Source of the DNA: Theristus sp. LFF4_11
Taxonomy: Eukaryota; Nematoda; Chromadorea; Monhysterida; Xyalidae
Assembly (NCBI GenBank): GCA_030248135.1
Contig: JASANC010004782.1
Span: forward strand, 1-64,000
Length of the DNA: 64,000 nt
Direction of reading: 5' to 3'
Made by a program: the position numbers and the translations under genes. Numbering within the stretch: the stretch's first letter is position 1; each line of letters begins with the position of its first letter. Shown piece by piece: positions 20,601 through 33,308 of the stretch. A model generated the notes under the pieces. That model was not told the origin of the DNA, made no database searches, and saw only the letters and a list, made by a program, of their open reading frames with translations.

Positions 20601-23600
20601 ATGCCCACAATCATGAGCGCTGCTGATGTCAGTTTCGACGGCTGTTCGCTTCTCACTGTACAATTTTCAGGTGTGTTCTGTTTTCTAGTTTTTTTTTATT
20701 TTGTTTCCCACGGTAACTGCTATAACATAACATTTGTATTCCAGTAGTCTTATTGGCGACCATTCTTTCGGCGGTTTTATCTAGCGTCTCCGGCTGCATT
20801 TGGCGTAAAGCGAAAAAGAGACAGAAGCAGTTCCGAATCAAGCCGTTCCTGCCGATACCCGACGATACGGATGAACGGCAAGTTCTGGATCGACAGAAAC
20901 ATCATCAGAAACAAAAACCACTGCCGGCGTTTCGCGTACAACTGGAGCCGGTTGGACAGGTAGTCGAGCTAAACGGATTTACATCAGTTGTTCCATGTTC
21001 ATTGGAACGACTATCAATTGTTCACTAGCCTATTGACCCGAGCTCATGTGGCTTAATCAATGCCAAGCCTTTTTGGTGAAGTGGCATTGACTTAGAAAGA
21101 AAAAACAGTAACGTTTACTGATAAATAACCCTGAAGAAAATTTACCTTGTGCTGCCGTGAAGTCGCCTACAATACAATATTTTTTAATGTATTCAAATAA
21201 ATAAAAAATGCGAAGTTTATGATTTTGCTATTTTTACCCGTTTACCCTAACCGAAGGCAAGCCTTTTTGTAGTGAAGTAAAATTGAATAAAAAATATAAA
21301 AACTAACGTTTTTTTCATTTACCCGTTTTAAAAAGCTAATGCTTTTTTACCCGTTTACCTAAGCCAAGCCTTTTAGTAAAACGAAAATGCGAAGTTTATG
21401 ATTTTGCTATTTTTACCCGTTCACCCTAACCTAAGTCAAGCCTTTTTGTACGTTAAGTAAGATTGAATAAAAAATAACGTTTTTTTCATTAAAAATACCC
21501 CTTTTTAAAAAGCTAATGCTTCTTTTACCCGGTTACCCTAACATAAGCCAGGCCTTTTTTCTAAAGTGAAAATGAATAGAAGAAACAAAAAAGTGACGTT
21601 TATAATTTCGTTTTGCAGTCATTGCTTCTTTTTACCCGTTTACCCCAACATGACCAAAACATTTTGCAAAGTGAAAATGAATGGTAAATACCATTTCGAC
21701 CCAATTAAAAAACTAACTTTTTTCAAAGACGGTTTTGTTACATCTTTCGCAGTCGATCATCAAGTTTTGATCAGCCACGCTTCCATTTGCCTATGCTGTG
21801 CTGACTGTCTTTGTTGACCAAAGAGTATCATGATGACTCCAGCTATGAAGAGCGACGTTTTGAGAAAACAATCTCAACAGGCATTAATAAAAAAATAGGT
21901 TAAAGAAATTGAGATGGAGTTTTCTTAAATAGCAAAAATGGGCGCCAATTCAAATTGCAAAAAAGTGCCACACACGCACGCACAGACAGACACTTTGTAA
22001 ATTTAATAATATAGACTAGCCACTTGACCCGAGCGTATGTGGCTTAATCAATGCCAAGCCTTTTTGGTGAAGTGGCATTGACTTAGAAAGAAAAAAAAAA
22101 CAGTAACGTTTATTGAATAATAACTCTGAAAAAAATTTACCTTGTGCTGCCGTGAAGTCGCTTACAATACAATATTTTTAATGTATTTAAATAACTAAAA
22201 AATGCGAAGTTTGTGATTTTGCTATTTTTACCCGTTTACCCTAACCGAAGGCAAGCCTTTTTGTAAGTGAAGTAAAATTGAATAAAAAATATAAAAACTA
22301 ACTTTTTTCATTTACCCGTTTTAAAAAGCTAATGCTTTTTTACCCGTTTACCTAAGCCAAGCCTTTTTTGTAAAGTGAAAATGCGAAGTTTATGACTTTG
22401 CTATTTTTCCCCGTTAACCCTAAGTCAAGCCTTTTTATATGTGAAGTAAGATTGAATAAAAACATAAAAATTAACGTTTTTTTTCAATTACCCGTTTTAA
22501 AAAGCTAATGCTTCTTTTACCCGTTTACCTAAGCCAAGCCTTTTTTGCAAAGTGAAAATGCGAAGTTTATGATTTTGCTATTATACCCGTTCACCCTAAC
22601 CTAAGTCAAGCCTTTTTGTAAGTTAAGTAAGATTGAATAAAAAACATAAAAATAAACGTTTTTTTCATTAAAAAATACCCGTTTTAAAAAGCTAATGCTT
22701 CTTTTACCCGGTTACCCTAACATAAGCCAAGCCTTTTTTCTAAAGTGAAAATGAATAGAAGAAACAAAAAAGTGACGTTTATAATTTCGTTTTGCAGTCA
22801 TTGCTTCTTTTTACCCGTTTACCCCAACATGACCCAAAGATTTTGCAAAGTGAAAATGAATGATAAATACCATTTCGACCCAATTAAAAGACTAACTTTT
22901 TTCAGAGACGGTTTTGTTACATCTTTCGCAGTCGCTCGTCAAGTTTTGAGCAGCAACAATTGCGAGTTGCCCATCGTGCGTTACGTTGAAATTATCGCTC
23001 TTAACCATGGAGTATCAATTTGAAAATGAAACATGGAGTATCAATTTCAATGAAATTTACTTGTTTTGAGTCCAAAGTGCAACTTGCGATGCCGATGTCG
23101 ATGTGCCTTTTGCAACCCGATTTTTAAAAACAAAAAAGTTCAATTTTTTTTCAAAGACGGTTTTGTTACATCTTTCCCAGTCGATCATCAAGTTTTGATC
23201 AGCCACGCTTCCATTTGCCTATGCTGCGCTGAACTGTCTCTGTTGACCAAAGAGTATCATGATGACTCCAGCTATGAAGAGGGACGTCGGCGTTTTGAGA
23301 AAACAATCTCAACTGGCCCTGGCATTAATAAAAAATAGGTTAAGGAAATTGAGATGGAGTTTTCTTAAGTAGCAAAAAAGGGCGCCAATTCAAATTGCAA
23401 AAAAGTGCCACGCACAGACACACAGACACTTTGTAAATTTAATAATATATAGACTAGCCTATTGACCCGAGCGTATGTGGCTTAATCAATGCCAAGCCTT
23501 TTTGGTGAAGTGGCATTGACGAAAGAAAAAACAGTAACGTTTACTGAATAATAACCCGGAAGAAAATTTACCTTGTGCTGCCGTGAAGTCGCCTACAATA

Positions 23601-24909
23601 CGATATTTTTTTAATGTATTTAAATAAATAAAAAATGCGAAGTTTATGATTTTGCTATTTTTACCCGTTCACCCTAACCTAAGTCAAGCCTTTTTGTAAG
23701 TTAAGTAAGATTGAATAAAATATATAAAAATTAACGTTTTTTTCATTAAAAAATACCCGTTTTAAAAAGCTAATGCTTCTTTTACCCGGTTACCCTAACA
23801 TAAGCCAAGTTTTTTTTCTAAAATGAAAATGAATTGAAGAAACAAAAAAGTGACGTTTATAATTTCGTTTTGCAGTCATTGCTTCTTTTTACCCGTTTAC
23901 CCCAACATGACCCTAACATTTGGCAAAGTGAAAATGAATGGTAAATACCATTTCGACCTAATTAAAAAACTAACTTTTTTCAGAGACGGTTTTGTTACAT
24001 CTTTCGCAGTCGCTCGTCAAGTTTTCAGCAGCAACAATTGCCAGTTGCCCATCGTGCGTTACGTTGAAATTATCGCGCATAAACCATGGAGTATCAATTT
24101 GAAAATGAAACATGGAGTATCAATTTCAATGAAATTTACTGGTTTTGAATCCAAAGTGCAACTTGCAATGCCGATGTCGATGTGCGTTTTGCAACCCGAT
24201 TTTTAAAACAAAAAAAGTTCAAACTTTTTTCAAAGACGGTTTTGTTACATCTTTCCCAGTCGATCATCAAGTTTTGATCAGCCACCGCTTTCATTTGCCT
24301 ATGCTGCGCCGAACTGTCTCTGTTGACCAAAGAGTATCATGATGACTCCAGCTATGAAGAGCGACGTTTTGAGAAAACAATCTCAACTGGCATTAATAAA
24401 AAATAGGTAAAGGAAATTGAGATGGAGTTTTCTTAAGTAGCAAAAAAGGGCGCCAATTCAAATTGCAAAAAAGTGCCACGCACAGACACACAGACACTTT
24501 GTAAATTTAATAATATAGATGATTTTCAGCCAGTTCCAACTCCAAGACACATCCAACAAGTAGCCGATGCGAAGCTGAAACAACAGACCGACCAATCAAG
24601 GTTCAGACAAGATCGATTGAGTCATGTGGTTCGATTCTCCGGGCAAGGATACATCAGCTACGTGGAGAAAGAGTACGACACTAACACAGTTGGCTTGTAG
24701 AAAACAAAACAATCAATATCACTTCTATAATATTTTGTTGCTTCAGATCACCGGTGCGAGGTGGATTGAACGAAGACATGGAGTCAGACAAGTCAGCGGA
24801 CACAATGGGCCTATCAACTCAGGCATCAAGCTCTAGTCCAAGTGTAACGAATGCAGCCACAACCAGCAGTAGTATCAGCAGTGTCACTGCTTCAGAAGCA
24901 ACAACCTAA
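20601..24909 (+). CDS. Unrecognised small single-pass membrane protein (196 aa)
   Basis: Exons 20601-20670, 20745-20959, 24530-24672 and 24747-24909 join in frame to 196 codons plus stop. The N-terminus (MPTIMSAADVSFDGCSLLTV) runs into one hydrophobic helix (FSVVLLATILSAVLSSVSGC) followed by a very basic stretch (WRKAKKRQKQFRIKPF), which would place the N-terminus outside or lumenal. The tail has PVPTPRHIQQVADAKLK, RLSHVVRFSGQGYISYVEKE and a Ser/Thr-rich end. I do not recognise the family. The long second intron is almost entirely the tandem array at 21.0-24.5 kb. Two in-frame ATGs (20601, 20613) are possible starts. An AATAAA follows near 25,062. Confidence 0.7.
21024..24522. repeat. Three tandem units of about 1.0-1.4 kb filling an intron
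   Basis: Units begin near 21,024, 22,015 and 23,453 with AGCC(T/A)(A/C)TTGACCCGAG..TGTGGCTTAATCAATGCCAAGCC and end CAGACACTTTGTAAATTTAATAATATAGA. Each contains shorter sub-repeats of 100-180 bases built from TTTACCCGTTTACC(C)TAA..CAAGCC and AAAATGCGAAGTTTATGATTTTGCTATT. Each carries a related short frame (RNKKVTFIISFCSHCFFLPV). Unit 2 is longest because of an extra sub-repeat block and a second ATTTCAATGAAATTTAC segment. Confidence 0.88.
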
Positions 24910-26318
24910 ATTCATTGTGCCAACCATTCATACGTGAAAATTATCATGCAATCCTTCACAATAACGCAATCGCAGAGTACCCATCGTTAATTTTTTTTTA
25001 AAAGTAATTCATGTTCACTGAAAATATAACACATATAGTTGTTTAGAGCATAAACAAGCAAAAAATAAAGTGCTTATGTTTATCAACTATGTTTAAAGCA
25101 ATAATTTTAAGTGTAGCTAACAACAAAGCAGACATCAACAAAAATGTTACAGTGATACCAGAAGCAGATCTGAAAATCAACACACCCAAACTAAACCGAG
25201 TTTCACCATTCGCATGGCGACTGGTATTGTAGTATAACAGAAACTGAACTTTTCGCAAATTTTTGAGAGTTTCTGACTGTGTAAACAAACGCGAGCCAAC
25301 GCCCCTGAGAGACTCGTACTGCTTTACGGTATTTGTGTGCCGATGCAGGTCGCGCACGCGAGCGCGTCAAGTGCAACGGAGAAAACGATGAAAACGCTTC
25401 AGCAATAGATTCCATAACGCGATATATGAAGACTTTGTGAAAGAAAAACACCGCGACAGCAAAGCAGCAAAGTAAAATGCAGCGCCCGTATGCACTTTCA
25501 GTTGCCGTTTAGCCGATTTCTGCGTGTACAAGTAAAACGGCTTGAGCAGATGGGTGTATCAACGTTGCAGTGACACTTTACAGTTGTGCAGTACACGTAC
25601 TGTGATTTCACACAGCAACATTGCTGTCAGTCGCATATAGCTGAGCCTCATATTATATATGCACTCAAGACCGTGTTATTGCTGGCTGGCGAGCAGTACA
25701 TTCCAACCGAGTTGTGTATTTAATCAATGTGTACGTTGATATATCGTGCGATTTTTTGGACTGTAGCGCTACAAGAGTGACTGAGTAAGTTCATGCAGTG
25801 TACGCGATGAAACGCAAAAAAACGCTAACGGTTTAATGGAGTCGCTTGTTTTGTGTTGTCCTCCTCACCTCAATCCACACTCCTAAACTGCCGCTATCTG
25901 TAACTCAGCGACGTAGTATCAGCGCTTTTTGCTGACTTTTTGATGGTGAGTATGCATAATGTACCAATTGCCGTTTTTCGTACGATTTTTCAAGGGTTGT
26001 TGTGTGAGCGTTATGCTACATAAGCAGTGTTGTGCATTGTGCTATGCGTGTTTCTAAACCGTGATAAAAATGTTAGCTTTCCAAATCGGTTGTGTCGTTG
26101 CCGCCTTTAAACCTTGTTGTCCCACCCTGTATTGACTGTTTTTGCAGTTTTTTAATGTATTGCAACATCGAATTCCAATGGCTAATCGGCGTGATTTTTA
26201 TACGTATCATAGCATGCAACGATTAAGTCAAGCAATAATGAATTATGCAAACACTCCGACATTACTTCTTTAATTACCTTGATTTACTGGATCAACAGAA
26301 ACATTGTTCATAATCACA
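24910..26318. other. Intergenic region, no supported gene
   Basis: It holds the 3' UTR of the preceding gene and the upstream region of the GBD/FH3 gene. I see no coding signal or RNA gene; ORFs on either strand here are short and low-complexity. Confidence 0.5.
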
Positions 26319-29300
26319 ATGTTTCGGAACTATTTGACTGCGCGTCAAATCTCCGAGCAACTGCGTCGATTTATACGCGTTTACGAAGTTCCGTCAAACG
26401 AGACGACGCAAGGCACCGCGTTGTCAGATGCTGGTTTCGTGTTGCTGAAATTGAAAGAACAACTCTTTTATGAAAACAGGTAGATTTAAAATAACTCAGA
26501 ATTAGAGGCAAACAGGCTGATTGGTCTGCCTACTCATGGTATCTTACACTCCTTTGTATTATGCCGTGCACTGCAGAATAAAACTGATTGACTGAATGTC
26601 GAGAGCGCGACGGTCCTCACGCTCCATGTTTCCGTTCTTTCTGAGGGAACAGGATTTCAACATATTCAACATTTATTATTTGCAGGTATTTGAGCACGTT
26701 TCCAGTAGATTTCATCTCACGCGGCAACAATGGCATGGAGCTGCTGCTGCGTTCGTTGTTGCTTCTGCAACGCCTGCATAACCAGCCAGCCAGCGGGCGA
26801 CTGTCTTCGCTTGTCAACCGCTCTGTGACAAACCGGAAACGCAAAGCGGCCGTAAGTATTGTATTGTCTAGTTTCTGTTTTGTTTCATACTTTGATTGAT
26901 CAAACATTTTTTTAGTTTTTTTGAAACACAAAAAGTACTGTGCAGGTTGCTGAAGCTGACTGTTTAGAATGCATGAAACTGCTGCTGGAAAAAACTGTAA
27001 GCACGAACGTCAGTTATAAATTTTTTATTGGTGGTTCCAATGCACAATTTTTATGTACTTTTTTAAGAATTCCTGGGCCGTTATTCTGGATTATCCAGGC
27101 AACATTGAAGTGATTTTATATTCGCTCAATTCAGCGCAATTGGATTCAAAATGTTACGCCTTCGAGGTAAAGATTGGAACGCAACTTTGTCTTCTGCAAA
27201 ACTCAACGCAGCTTCTCAGATACATTTCAACAGGTTTTCTTTTTTGCACATTTTTTCTTTTGATGTTTAGATTGCAACAATGCTACTTCGTCAACCATCT
27301 GGATTTCTTTTGCTGCTACGAAGTCTCACTGTTTTGGCTGCGGGAAATCGAGATGAAAATCGTTTCACTCCTATTATTGCTCAATTGAAATATGGTCTTC
27401 ACACTGGTAAATTGCACATACAGGTGAGAGAAGCTAAAATCTAAGTAAAATAATTATATTTTAAAACTTACATCATAGATTTTATTTAGATTCTCGTGGT
27501 TCGCTTCTTGAACGTTTTCCGAGCACAAGCGCCAACTGAGAACTACGCACTCATGGTACAAATCGAAGCAGAAAACGCGGGCTTCTCAGCGGATAGACTC
27601 GAGAGGGTGAGTTTTCGTGAAACGGAAATTGAGTATAGAAGCAAACGGTTATTTCGAGTGCATTTCTCTATCCACGTAACAGTTTTGCTGTCATACTTAA
27701 TGTTTGTGTAGGTTGTTCGAGAACAAGCTGGTGTCATTAGTGGCCTTGAAATCTTGCAACGGGAGTTATCGGTTTGGCGACAGCACTACACCGTCACAAG
27801 CCTGCTGCCAGTTGGCGCACGGCCAGGTCGCCCTTCATCTTACATGTCTGAACGACCACTGCCAGCCGCACGAGCGTTCATGGATTCAGACGAGGATGAT
27901 TTTGACGACGACATGTTGATCACACGAAATCGGTTATATGACATGGGGATTAGAACGGCGAAATACAATGTAATTATGTAGTATTCTCATTACTTATCAG
28001 CTGACCAGACTTTTCTGCTGTCCGAGATATTACGTTGCACGCAGTAATGCAGTTCTGATTAAAGCGTGCACTTTAGGCGAGCGCACCAGTGGAACGCCAC
28101 CGCGCACGCCGCGCACACAACAACATCGATCCAGACCGCCGTCAGTCTGCAACATTTGACTCAAGCGGACGTCCACTGCCGGTGCCAGGCATGGTGCATC
28201 CAAGTGAGCAGCAGCAACACTTGCCGCCGCGGCCCGCAGCCACTTCCGGGCTGACACGAGAATTCAACCGTTCGACCGATAGTTTGAATTCGGGAAATCG
28301 GCGACTAGGTGAGTGGGTTAAATTTGATTTCTAGAAACAGAAAACTAAAGAATGATGATTGAAAAATTGTCAATGTTTGCAGCGCGCTACACTCGATCGG
28401 ACACGGCGGCGGCGCCGGTGACCCGTGCGCGTAGCGAAGGCAGCGTCCAACGTATCATGACGAAATATGATCAAACCGCACCCGGACAACGACACGCTCA
28501 ATTTCGTTCTGCTTCGGTTTGTGAAAGAAAAACGTTTCAGCTTAGTGGTCTTTGAACGGTCATTTAAAACATTTTAAAAATGTTTATACAGGTAACACCA
28601 GTGGAGAGTCGTACGCACGATCAACGAGATTTTGGTGCGTTTGCTTCCGCAGCCCCGCGTCGCATCTCGCGTAGCGTTCACGATCTGGCACGAATCAGCG
28701 AAGAAGGCTCCTCTCGGCCATCGTCGCGTCAAGACGGGGGTGGTTTCACTCGAATCGAACCACTACAGCCGGTGCAGCCAGTCGCTCCCATGGAGTCTGC
28801 CAATCTGTCGAATTTGGTCCGGGTAACGCTTTCTGTCTTGTCTGTGAGCTGATTTTCAGGGGAACAGATTAGGTAGATAAAGCAAATGACCCTTAAATTA
28901 CGTATGATCGCAAGCTTTCTATCTTTTCTACAGCACCCTTCTTCTGATGGTCTAAGGCGCATCGATCGTACCACATCTCTGCCATACGAGCCATCGCTCG
29001 ACCAAATTCAACCGACGTTCGGTTCCACCAATTACGAGACGGAAGTGGTGCAACAATTGCCGAGCAAAGATGGCATTCAGGTTGAGATCGTTCAAAAACG
29101 GCCGGCACGCGGACGCGCCGTGCGCATGCAGGGATTCTCGTATTTGTTTCCGAAGAAGCCGGTGCTCGAGAATATTCCGGTTCGTGGCGCCGCGGCCGGC
29201 AGTGAGCCAGATTCGGGCGAACTTCCACTGCCTCCAGCACCTCGGTCACGTACGCCAGGTGGCAGTCAGCAATACATTGCGAACCACGCCGCTACACCTC

Positions 29301-29638
29301 ACTCGCCATTGGTGCAATCGCCGTTGTCAACCACTGCATCGTCGACGCGACCGAAATCAGCGCCTCTGCTCGACAAATACGAGCCGGAACATTACATTCA
29401 GCAGCCGAAGCAGCAACGCAGCGCCAACGTGGTGTACATTCCGGTGCGAGTGCAATCGTCACAGCAGCAGCATCCAGCTGGCCTCCGCCGTCCTGCCAGT
29501 GCCACCCCGTACCAACAACAACAACACGCCCACTACGCGCACCACCAGTCGTCTGAGCCGGACGACGTGCGTGATGCGCTCGCAAAGTTTGATTATTTGA
29601 ATGAGTATGAAACGAGCAGTCGTGGCTCTAGATTTTAA
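26319..29638 (+). CDS. Formin-like GBD/FH3-domain protein lacking FH1/FH2
   Basis: Eleven exons give exactly 768 codons plus stop: 26319-26479, 26686-26851, 26946-26996, 27068-27166, 27271-27423, 27490-27606, 27712-27969, 28077-28308, 28383-28516, 28592-28822 and 28934-29638. The first ~300 residues follow the armadillo-type GBD/FH3 pattern of DAAM/FMNL formins: RYLSTFPVDFISRGNNGMEL, DCLECMKLLLEKT, SWAVILDYPGNIEVILYSLN, FTPIIAQLKYGLHTGKLHIQ and RFLNVFRAQAPTENYALMV. Such domains bind Rho-family GTPases and self-inhibitory segments. The rest is disordered, rich in Pro/Gln/Ser/Arg (PARGRAVRMQGFSYLFPKKP; poly-Q near the end), with no actin-nucleating FH2. It could be a cytoskeletal scaffold or regulator. 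The family name is inferred from pattern, not from a search. Confidence 0.75.
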
Positions 29639-30848
29639 AAAAAATAAGCGCGTTTTGTTCGCTTTTATTTTATTTGAGTTGATTGTTTTGCTTGAGAATG
29701 AAACGTAAGACACTGTGAATGTTGTTCAGCTTGAGAAATTTTCATTGAATTTTGAGCTTGGTTTGATGAGATACGTAATTATCGAAATACAGCAGCGTGC
29801 CTTGATGTTTTTTCAAACCATTTTTATGTTTTAGTTGTTGGCTAGAATGTTTGTGCCAAACTGTTGATGGCTACGTACAATTTTGTTTTTGCTTCTGATT
29901 ACCTTTCCGGATTTTACCCTTTTCGTCGGAGTATTTTCATGTAGTTGTGCAGCACAGTAAACACCGTAAAACCGAATAAGTTGTTAAACCTTCGATGGTT
30001 CAACAATGTGTTTTCAAAAACAATTTCTAGTATTTTGCATCACGGTGAATATGTCTCTAGCTTAATTTAACGGTGCTGAAGTTTCCCATTCTTTTTTTCC
30101 TAGTCACCAAATCGCTTAGTTTATATTTAAAATCGTGTTTTTGATTTAACAACGATTATTTTTTGTTGGCAGTACACTTAATAAAAATAGTTGTTTTGCG
30201 GCTTTTCTGTGCGTCAAAGTGATGTTAAATTTTACCACTGCTGCGTTTTTCGAATTCAAATACACTAATAAAATTAAATTATAAAATAGTCGCATCATAA
30301 AAAAATTTTCAAACAAAAATGTTTACACACGCGGTTTTACCATCAGTTTGGCAAACGTAAACTCTAAATGTTGTGCACAAAATTGAAGTCGCATGTAGGT
30401 GTCTCGAGTCGTACAAATTGCGACCGTCCATTTCATTGAAAGCAAACCTTGTGCAAAAATGTGCAAAAAACGTCTTTTTGCCATATTGATGAACATGAAC
30501 TAAACGTATGTATGTCCAGTGTTGCCATTCGTCAGCTCAACGTGGTATTACAGTTGCAGACATTGATCGTTATCATGATTTTGCAGGTTTGGTTCTTTCC
30601 TGTTTTCTGAGCAAATAACGCCCTTTAGAATTTTGTTTTTTTTATGAGACTGAATATAATGCAGCAACGTTTTGCGTGATAAACAACTAAAACCAAACGA
30701 TCATGACATCCTTTGACTGTCTTTAAATTTGCCAGTTAAATTTACCTAATTCCGCACCAACTCTAAAAAGTAAAACCGAATAAAAATCATTATTTGACCG
30801 ACTTTATTCATTCACCTGAATCCGAAACAAGTTTAAGAAATCTTGATT
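29639..30848. other. 3' UTR and spacer with several AATAAA signals
   Basis: No gene is supported. AATAAA hexamers at 30180-30185 and 30267-30272 could end the GBD/FH3 transcript. The region is AT-rich. Confidence 0.5.
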
Positions 30849-31768
30849 ATGAAACGCCAGATGTCAGTGGACTCCGCCTCAGAGAGCAGTCGTGCGCGTC
30901 GTCACTCCGCCCAGCAGTGGCTGAGCACGTTTGAGAACTCGACCGTTTTTGCAATGTGGCGTTCGGCGCACGACGTTCGCCGACGAGACCCGGGGGTCGC
31001 GGATACCTCGGACTCATCCGACCTTAGACAGCAGTCCGAAAAGCCGATCAGTAAATCGCAGCCGTTTGTCACTCCCTACGGACAACCGAAACACGCGAAA
31101 CGGCGTAAACACCGCACGGCATCTGCGCGACAACAGCAGCAACGCAACATTGATGAGCAACAAGCGAGACAAGCAATGCTCGAAACAACAACAACGAACG
31201 ATGAGTACAGCACCGCAACTGACACGGACGTTTCTGTTAAAGCACAGACATCGGGCAAGGATACTTTTATCAGTGGCAAGAGGCGTTACCATTCATCCAC
31301 TGGTTCACCAGCATCCATCCGACCCCATAGTGCTGCAAACATTATTCAAACAACGACACGCCACCAGAGACGTGAACACTGGTCTGCGTCGGCCAGTTTG
31401 GACAGAAATAGCAGGAGTAAACCGGGTGAGAAATGAAAGGCTACTGAGTGTTCTGGTTGATGATGATGAAGACGATGATGTTGAAGGCCGGCTGTCGTGT
31501 TGTTTCAGGGTCAACTCAATCGTTTTACGGGACGATCGTGGCACAACCGATGCATTCTGACCTGGCCCACATTCAGCAGCCGTTGTTTGCGCGGCAACAT
31601 TCGCCGTTGAAGGCAATCGAAGGCACGCCGCCGACGACGCCTGACGCACGGTCACTGCATCGCGGCACAAAAGGTTGGTCGAAGAAAGCTCGGCATGTTG
31701 TCGATGCAGGTTTTGGACTCGGCGTACCCGAACCCTCCGCCCTTGCTACGCTTCAGCATTTTAGGTAG
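30849..31768 (+). CDS. Unrecognised basic, Ser/Gln/Thr-rich protein (278 aa)
   Basis: Exons 30849-31425 and 31509-31768 join in phase (CCG G|GTGAGA ... TTTCAG|GG) to 278 codons plus stop. The product is low-complexity and basic: KHAKRRKHRTASARQQQQRN, a Thr/Asp-rich middle, RREHWSASASLDRNSRSKPG, and an end with TPPTTPDARSLHRGTKGWSKK. No domain, signal peptide or membrane helix is visible. It resembles the disordered tail of the upstream GBD/FH3 protein in style. The start may be an internal exon rather than a true ATG, so it could belong to a longer transcript of that gene; the intervening poly(A) signals argue for a separate gene. Confidence 0.55.
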
Positions 31769-33308
31769 TCCCTAAAGCAGCGCCTTGGTAGCAACAGTGT
31801 AACCGTTGAACCACTTGCAAATGTGAGGAAAGGGCAAGATGGGACCACAGAATAAGCACCGTGTAATTGTGCCTGTGCCGACACTTGATTTATGTCCTGC
31901 GTTTGCAAACGCTTTGCAGGCCATCAGCAGCACATCAGTGATTCTCAAGGTTCCAATCATTCAGCGCCTTATACACCAAGTTTGTGGGCTCTCTGTATGA
32001 TGCAGCTGCGGGGCTGTGTCTGGCAAGTGCGACGTTGCTTCCACCGATCGAAACTGTCCTCTGGTGAACACGACTATTGAATATGTGCTTGAGAAAACTG
32101 ACGTTCAACGATGATTGGAATTTCAGTCGCCGTCTATTTAGACCTGCTAAGAATTTTTTTTCTTTTGAAAAGTCTACCTTTTTCTTGTTCGATATTCAAA
32201 TGTGCGTTCTCTGATACATAGCAATAACATATAATATTGATACCGGAATGCCTTCAGCTGTACATAATTTCATTTTGTAGTTCCAGACAAACAAAACAAA
32301 AACGCTCGGTATAAAACGATATCAGTTTAGTTCAAAAACACTCAAATTTTTATACTTGGGCTTGAAAAAGCTTTTTATATTGAGAAAAATTGATTTTCTC
32401 ACAAAGATTCACAAAGTCAACAGACATCAACATCATGGTCGGTCACAAATCATTATGGCAACACAATTAGCATCATTCGGTGGGTTTGTTTCAGGTTCAG
32501 TTTTGTTGAAATTGAAGTATACACCGCATAAACGGTTGCTGCATAAAAATTGAAAGTCCAACGAGATATAAGCAAACTGATTTCTTCAAAAGTTGACAGA
32601 AGAAAAAGAGGTCTAAAGACAAACAAAATAGTCAGTGTTGTTTGGACCACAACTTGATAAAATAAACGACAAAACAAACAAATTACCCACAACCTCTCCA
32701 GTTGGTCTAACAAACCGAACGCACGGGCAAAGATCCATAAAAACAGAATAAATGACTTTTTGAGCTTGTTTTGATCTGGTCAATATGACCACTCTAAAAA
32801 CAATGGCTCATTTGCATTGTGCGCTCAGTTGCGTCGTGAAATCAATCAGAATAAACTGGCTCACTGTAAACGAGCAAGATATATTTTTCGTTTTTGCAAA
32901 CCAAGTCTTATGACAATAAAATCCGCCGTAGAACACCAAAATATACAACTTTTGTAAAAAAAGACAAGTGATGACAACGTTCTTGTTTGCAAACCGTGCA
33001 TTAACACAGTCACGTTGCGCAAACCACGGTGGAAAACGCACTGGCACGCGCGTGCGCCAATGCAGATTTGTGTGTTTGTGCAACGTCATTGTGTTTTGAA
33101 ATCACAACAAAACCAAATGCACAATTCCAGAAAACCATTAAAAACCTGAACTACTGATACCGAGTTTAAGAACAACAACTGCAATGTATTTGCTGCATTC
33201 TATACAGCGTATAACTGCATTCTTTTCGTGTGCCGCTCAATTTAAAAAAAGGCAAGACTGAAATTAAACTCGGTGCCATAGCATTTTCGCCACAGAAATG
33301 ACAAAGTA
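31769..33308. other. Intergenic region between convergent genes
   Basis: It is AT-rich, without a supported gene. It contains 3' flanks of the plus-strand basic protein and the minus-strand claudin-like gene. Confidence 0.5.
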
